From NCBI GenBank assembly GCA_011049955.1, contig DRGV01000055.1:1-8142 (forward strand): DNA of 8,142 bases, given 5' to 3'. A program made the position numbers and the translations under genes. Position 1 is the first letter of the stretch. Every line of letters begins with the position of its first letter. The DNA is from a bacterium (lineage in GTDB: Bacteria; UBP18; UBA7526). Shown piece after piece: positions 6,185 to 8,142 of this stretch. The notes beneath the pieces were generated by a model. That model did no database searches and was not told the DNA's origin. It saw only the letters and a list, made by a program, of their open reading frames with translations.

Positions 6185-6502
6185 CCAGTTTACAGTAAAA
6201 GAATATCAGATAACCAGATTATCAGATGGAGAAGGACAGATATCAGAAGGTCAGAATACTAAGATAAAGATGGGTAGTTGGGTTAGGGTAAGGTAGTGGG
6301 TTTGGTAGTTTGGTAAGGGTTAGGTGTTTAAAAATACCAACTACCTAACCTAACAACCCAACCTTAACCGTAACCAAAACTTGCAAAGATACCCATCCCC
6401 ACCCTTAATCAATCTGGTATTCTGAATTCTCATTCTGAGATTCTGATGCTCTGATAATCTATAGTTTACTGGTTACTGTTCGCTGGTTACTGTAAACTAT
6501 CT
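6173..6502. repeat. B-D intergenic concentric hairpin of about 310 bases
   Basis: Nested, colinear perfect pairs span the whole gap: AGTTTACAGTAA 6187-6198 with 6487-6498 (12), ATTATCAGA 6218-6226 with 6450-6458 (9), TCAGAATAC 6251-6259 with 6417-6425 (9), GATGGGTA 6269-6276 with 6390-6397 (8), and GTTAGGT 6319-6325 with 6343-6349 (7). Each layer uses its own word family: GTAACCAG outermost, then ATCAGATAACCAG, then CAGAAT, then GGGTTAGG/CCTAACC at the tip. AGTAACCAGTAA (6173-6184) at the end of the B gene can also pair with TTACTGGTTACT 6466-6477. The gap holds no gene. The right arm ends just before the GGAG (6507-6510) ribosome site of D. Confidence 0.9.
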
Positions 6503-6517
6503 GAATGGAGTAAGATT

Positions 6518-7138
6518 ATGCGGCTTTCCGTTAGTCCCACCCGGATGGAGTTATTGAGACTGAAGAAGAGGATTCTTCTTGCCCAGAGAGGCCATAGACT
6601 TCTTAAAGACAAGCAGGATGAACTGATAAGGCAGTTCATGCCTTTAGTCAAAGAGGTGATAGGCTTGAGGAAAAAGGTAGAAGAGGGTTTGAAGAAGGCA
6701 TTCCAAAGCTTCGTTACTGCTCGGATGCTTATACCCCCTGAGTTCATTGAAGAGGCCTTGATGTGGCCTGGAGAGAGGATAACTTTTGAAGTCTCTTATA
6801 AATACATTGTGGGCGTTAAGGTCCCAGAGTATAGAATTAAGAAAGAGGGAGATATACATAACTATGGATTAGCAACTACCTCATCTGAATTGGATATCGC
6901 CCTAAAGGCCTATTCAGACCTATTGCCCTCTTTAGTAAAATTAGCCTCTTTAGAGAAGACTTTAGAACTCTTAGCCGCTGAAATAGAAAGGACAAGAAGA
7001 AGGGTGAATGCCTTAGAGTATATCTTCATCCCCAATTTAGAAGAGACCATAAAGTATATCACCATGAAACTCTCCGAGATGGAGAGGGCAGATTTGACCA
7101 GACTTATGAGGATAAAGGAGATCGTAAGAGCCCATTAA
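6518..7138 (+). CDS. atpD: V/A-type ATPase subunit D (central rotor shaft)
   Basis: The product is 206 residues, typical for subunit D. It is the long coiled-coil shaft that turns inside A3B3 and with F drives the C-K rotor (functional analogue of F-type gamma). The N-terminus carries the family signature VSPTRMELLRLKKRILLAQRGH followed by LLKDKQDELIRQF (residues 5-41). The C-terminus has the matching long helix with RRRVNALEYIFIPNLEETIKYI (about 165-187), the second strand of the coiled coil. The middle (about 70-130) is the short globular part. ATG 6518 is seven bases after GGAG (6507-6510). It is the last ATPase gene, as is usual, and the large intergenic palindromes stop after it. Confidence 0.95.
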   Translation: MRLSVSPTRMELLRLKKRILLAQRGHRLLKDKQDELIRQFMPLVKEVIGLRKKVEEGLKKAFQSFVTARMLIPPEFIEEALMWPGERITFEVSYKYIVGVKVPEYRIKKEGDIHNYGLATTSSELDIALKAYSDLLPSLVKLASLEKTLELLAAEIERTRRRVNALEYIFIPNLEETIKYITMKLSEMERADLTRLMRIKEIVRAH

Positions 7139-7139
7139 T

Positions 7140-7161
7140 CTGGATCCTGGATGCTGGATCC
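7140..7161. repeat. D-nadE short tandem repeat CTGGATS x3
   Basis: Three heptamers CTGGATC, CTGGATG and CTGGATC occupy 7140-7146, 7147-7153 and 7154-7160. GGATCC is created at 7142-7147 and 7156-7161 and is self-complementary, so the tract can form a six-pair hairpin with an eight-base loop. It starts two bases after the D stop codon. It is much smaller than the palindromes within the ATPase cluster. No T-run follows, so it is not a clear terminator. Confidence 0.7.
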
Positions 7162-7194
7162 TTGATTCCCGGTGTTTATAATGGAAAAATAAAA

Positions 7195-7965
7195 ATGGAA
7201 AAGATAGAGATTAATTCCAAGAGAGTGAAAGAAAAGATAGTTGAGTTTATTCGCCAGCAGGTGAAGGGAGCAGGACTCAGTAAGGCAGTGGTTGGATTAT
7301 CTGGTGGGGTTGACTCTTCAACAGTTGCCTATCTGGCAAAAGAAGCTCTGGGAGCGGAGAATATCTATGGTGTAATTTTACCTTACAAGACAACCAGTAA
7401 GGAAGATATAGAAGATGCTAAGGAAATAATAAAAACCTTAAGAATTAATCCTGTTGAGATAGAAATTGCTCCTGTAGTAGATAGCCTCCTTTCTTCTTTG
7501 AAAGATACAGATAAGATTAGGAAGGGAAATGTGATGGCTCGGGTGAGGATGATTGCTTTGTATGATCAGGCAGCAAAGTATAAGGCACTTGTCCTAGGAA
7601 CAAGCAATAAGACAGAATTATTTTTGGGATATTTTACAAAGTTTGGGGATGGAGGAGTGGATTTAGAGCCACTGGGAGACCTCTACAAAACCCAGGTGAG
7701 GCAACTAGCAAAGGATTTGAGAGTTCCAGAAAAGATCATTAAAAAAGTCCCTACTGCGGGCCTCTGGCCTAATCAGACAGATGAAGGGGAACTGGGCTTC
7801 ACCTATGAGGAGGTAGATAGACTCCTCTATCATATGATTGACGAGAAGAAGAATGATGAAGAACTGATAGAGTTAGGATTTAAGAAAGAGTTCATTGAAA
7901 AAGTAAGAGATAAGATTAAAAATACAGAACATAAGAGAAGACCAGCCCCCGTCATTAAGTTGTAA
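7195..7965 (+). CDS. nadE: NH3-dependent NAD+ synthetase
   Basis: This cytoplasmic enzyme makes NAD+ from nicotinate adenine dinucleotide, ATP and ammonia, the last step of NAD synthesis. From ATG 7195 it has 256 residues, the size of the stand-alone synthetase domain. There is no N-terminal glutaminase (nitrilase-type) domain, so free ammonia is the expected nitrogen donor. The PP-loop SGGVDSS is at residues 36-42. GTSNKTELFLGYFTKFGDGGVDLEPLGDLYKTQV and PTAGLWPNQTDEGELG form the substrate-binding core of the family. An in-frame TTG at 7162 would add 11 residues but overlaps the end of the repeat and adds nothing resembling the family. No strong ribosome site precedes 7195 (only GGA at 7183-7185), so the start is less certain than the function. 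It lies 56 bases after D and 8 before rsmI. Confidence 0.95.
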   Translation: MEKIEINSKRVKEKIVEFIRQQVKGAGLSKAVVGLSGGVDSSTVAYLAKEALGAENIYGVILPYKTTSKEDIEDAKEIIKTLRINPVEIEIAPVVDSLLSSLKDTDKIRKGNVMARVRMIALYDQAAKYKALVLGTSNKTELFLGYFTKFGDGGVDLEPLGDLYKTQVRQLAKDLRVPEKIIKKVPTAGLWPNQTDEGELGFTYEEVDRLLYHMIDEKKNDEELIELGFKKEFIEKVRDKIKNTEHKRRPAPVIKL

Positions 7966-7973
7966 AGTGGATT

Positions 7974-8142
7974 ATGTATCCTCAATCAGGAATCCTTTAT
8001 ATAGTGGGAACACCCATTGGGAACTTAGAGGATATCACTCTAAGAGCATTAAGAACATTAAAAGAAGTTGACCTGATAGCCTGTGAAGATACCAGAAGGA
8101 CAAGGAAACTGTTAAGTAGATACAATATCCATACTCCTTTAA
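7974..8142 (+). CDS. rsmI: 16S rRNA 2'-O-methyltransferase RsmI, N-terminal part
   Basis: The frame begins at ATG 7974 and runs off the end of the window after 56 full codons. RsmI methylates the ribose of C1402 in 16S rRNA using S-adenosylmethionine. The visible N-terminus has the family signature GILYIVGTPIGNLEDIT at residues 6-22, then LRALRTLKEVDLIACEDTRRTRKLL at 23-47, which form the first part of the tetrapyrrole-methylase-like fold. The start is eight bases after the nadE stop, consistent with co-transcription. The ribosome site is weak (AGTGG at 7966-7970). This gene is characteristic of bacteria and is the best evidence that the ATPase cluster is not archaeal. Confidence 0.93.
   Translation, partial: MYPQSGILYIVGTPIGNLEDITLRALRTLKEVDLIACEDTRRTRKLLSRYNIHTPL

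Noticed and set aside
7177..7182. Perfect -10-like TATAAT before nadE
   Set aside because: TTGATT upstream is only nine bases away, there is no convincing -35 at 16-18 bases, and the transcript would have a leader of only a few bases; a chance match in AT-rich DNA is likely.
7162..7194. TTG start giving 11 extra residues on nadE
   Set aside because: It begins at the last bases of the CTGGATS repeat and lacks an upstream ribosome site; ATG 7195 gives the usual family length.

Overview
This window is most of a bacterial V/A-type (rotary) ATPase operon, all on the + strand. It continues without an obvious break into nadE and the start of rsmI. Gene order is K (C-terminal end only), E, C, F, A, B, D, then nadE and rsmI. 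Upstream sequence, where subunit I and the rest of K would be expected, is outside the window. The presence of rsmI and the AGGAG/GAGG-type ribosome sites point to a bacterium. The moderately AT-rich, purine-loaded coding strand with heavy AGA/AGG arginine use would suit one of the less-cultured bacterial phyla that carry A/V-ATPases, but I cannot place it in a lineage from sequence alone.

The enzyme looks complete and functional for every subunit in view. A has an intact Walker A loop (GPFGSGKT) and the GER and ADSTSRW regions. B has the degenerate nucleotide site and the PSLSRL arginine finger. D and F form the rotor shaft, C connects the shaft to the membrane ring, E is the coiled-coil peripheral stalk, and K carries the ion-binding glutamate. 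The visible half of K has both the glutamine and the glutamate that bind sodium in the Enterococcus hirae ring, at the same 29-residue spacing, so a sodium-coupled enzyme is plausible.

The unusual part is the space between the genes. A/V-ATPase genes are usually packed tightly, but here every junction from K to D is 130 to 333 bases long (about 150, 198, 259, 130, 272 and 333). Each junction is filled with an imperfect palindrome built from short repeated words. The word set differs at each junction: TAGTAAC, AACTATCC, AATGCAAAAT, CCATAAAAC, AATTCCCAA, GTAACCAG/ATCAGA/GGGTTAGG. The B-D gap folds into one roughly 310-base hairpin with concentric layers of different words. The E-C and F-A gaps carry related copies of one element in opposite orientation. 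The pattern nearly stops after D: the D-nadE gap holds only a three-unit CTGGATS repeat, and nadE-rsmI is 8 bases.

A second recurring element sits directly before the starts of C, A and B: a tiny hairpin whose 3' arm (AGTGA or AGTGG) runs into the Shine-Dalgarno GAGG/GGGG, 4-5 bases before ATG. The palindromes and leader hairpins would be transcribed between cistrons. They could set mRNA stability or subunit ratios, but this is inference. No RNA genes, CRISPR arrays, transposase genes or convincing intrinsic terminators are visible.
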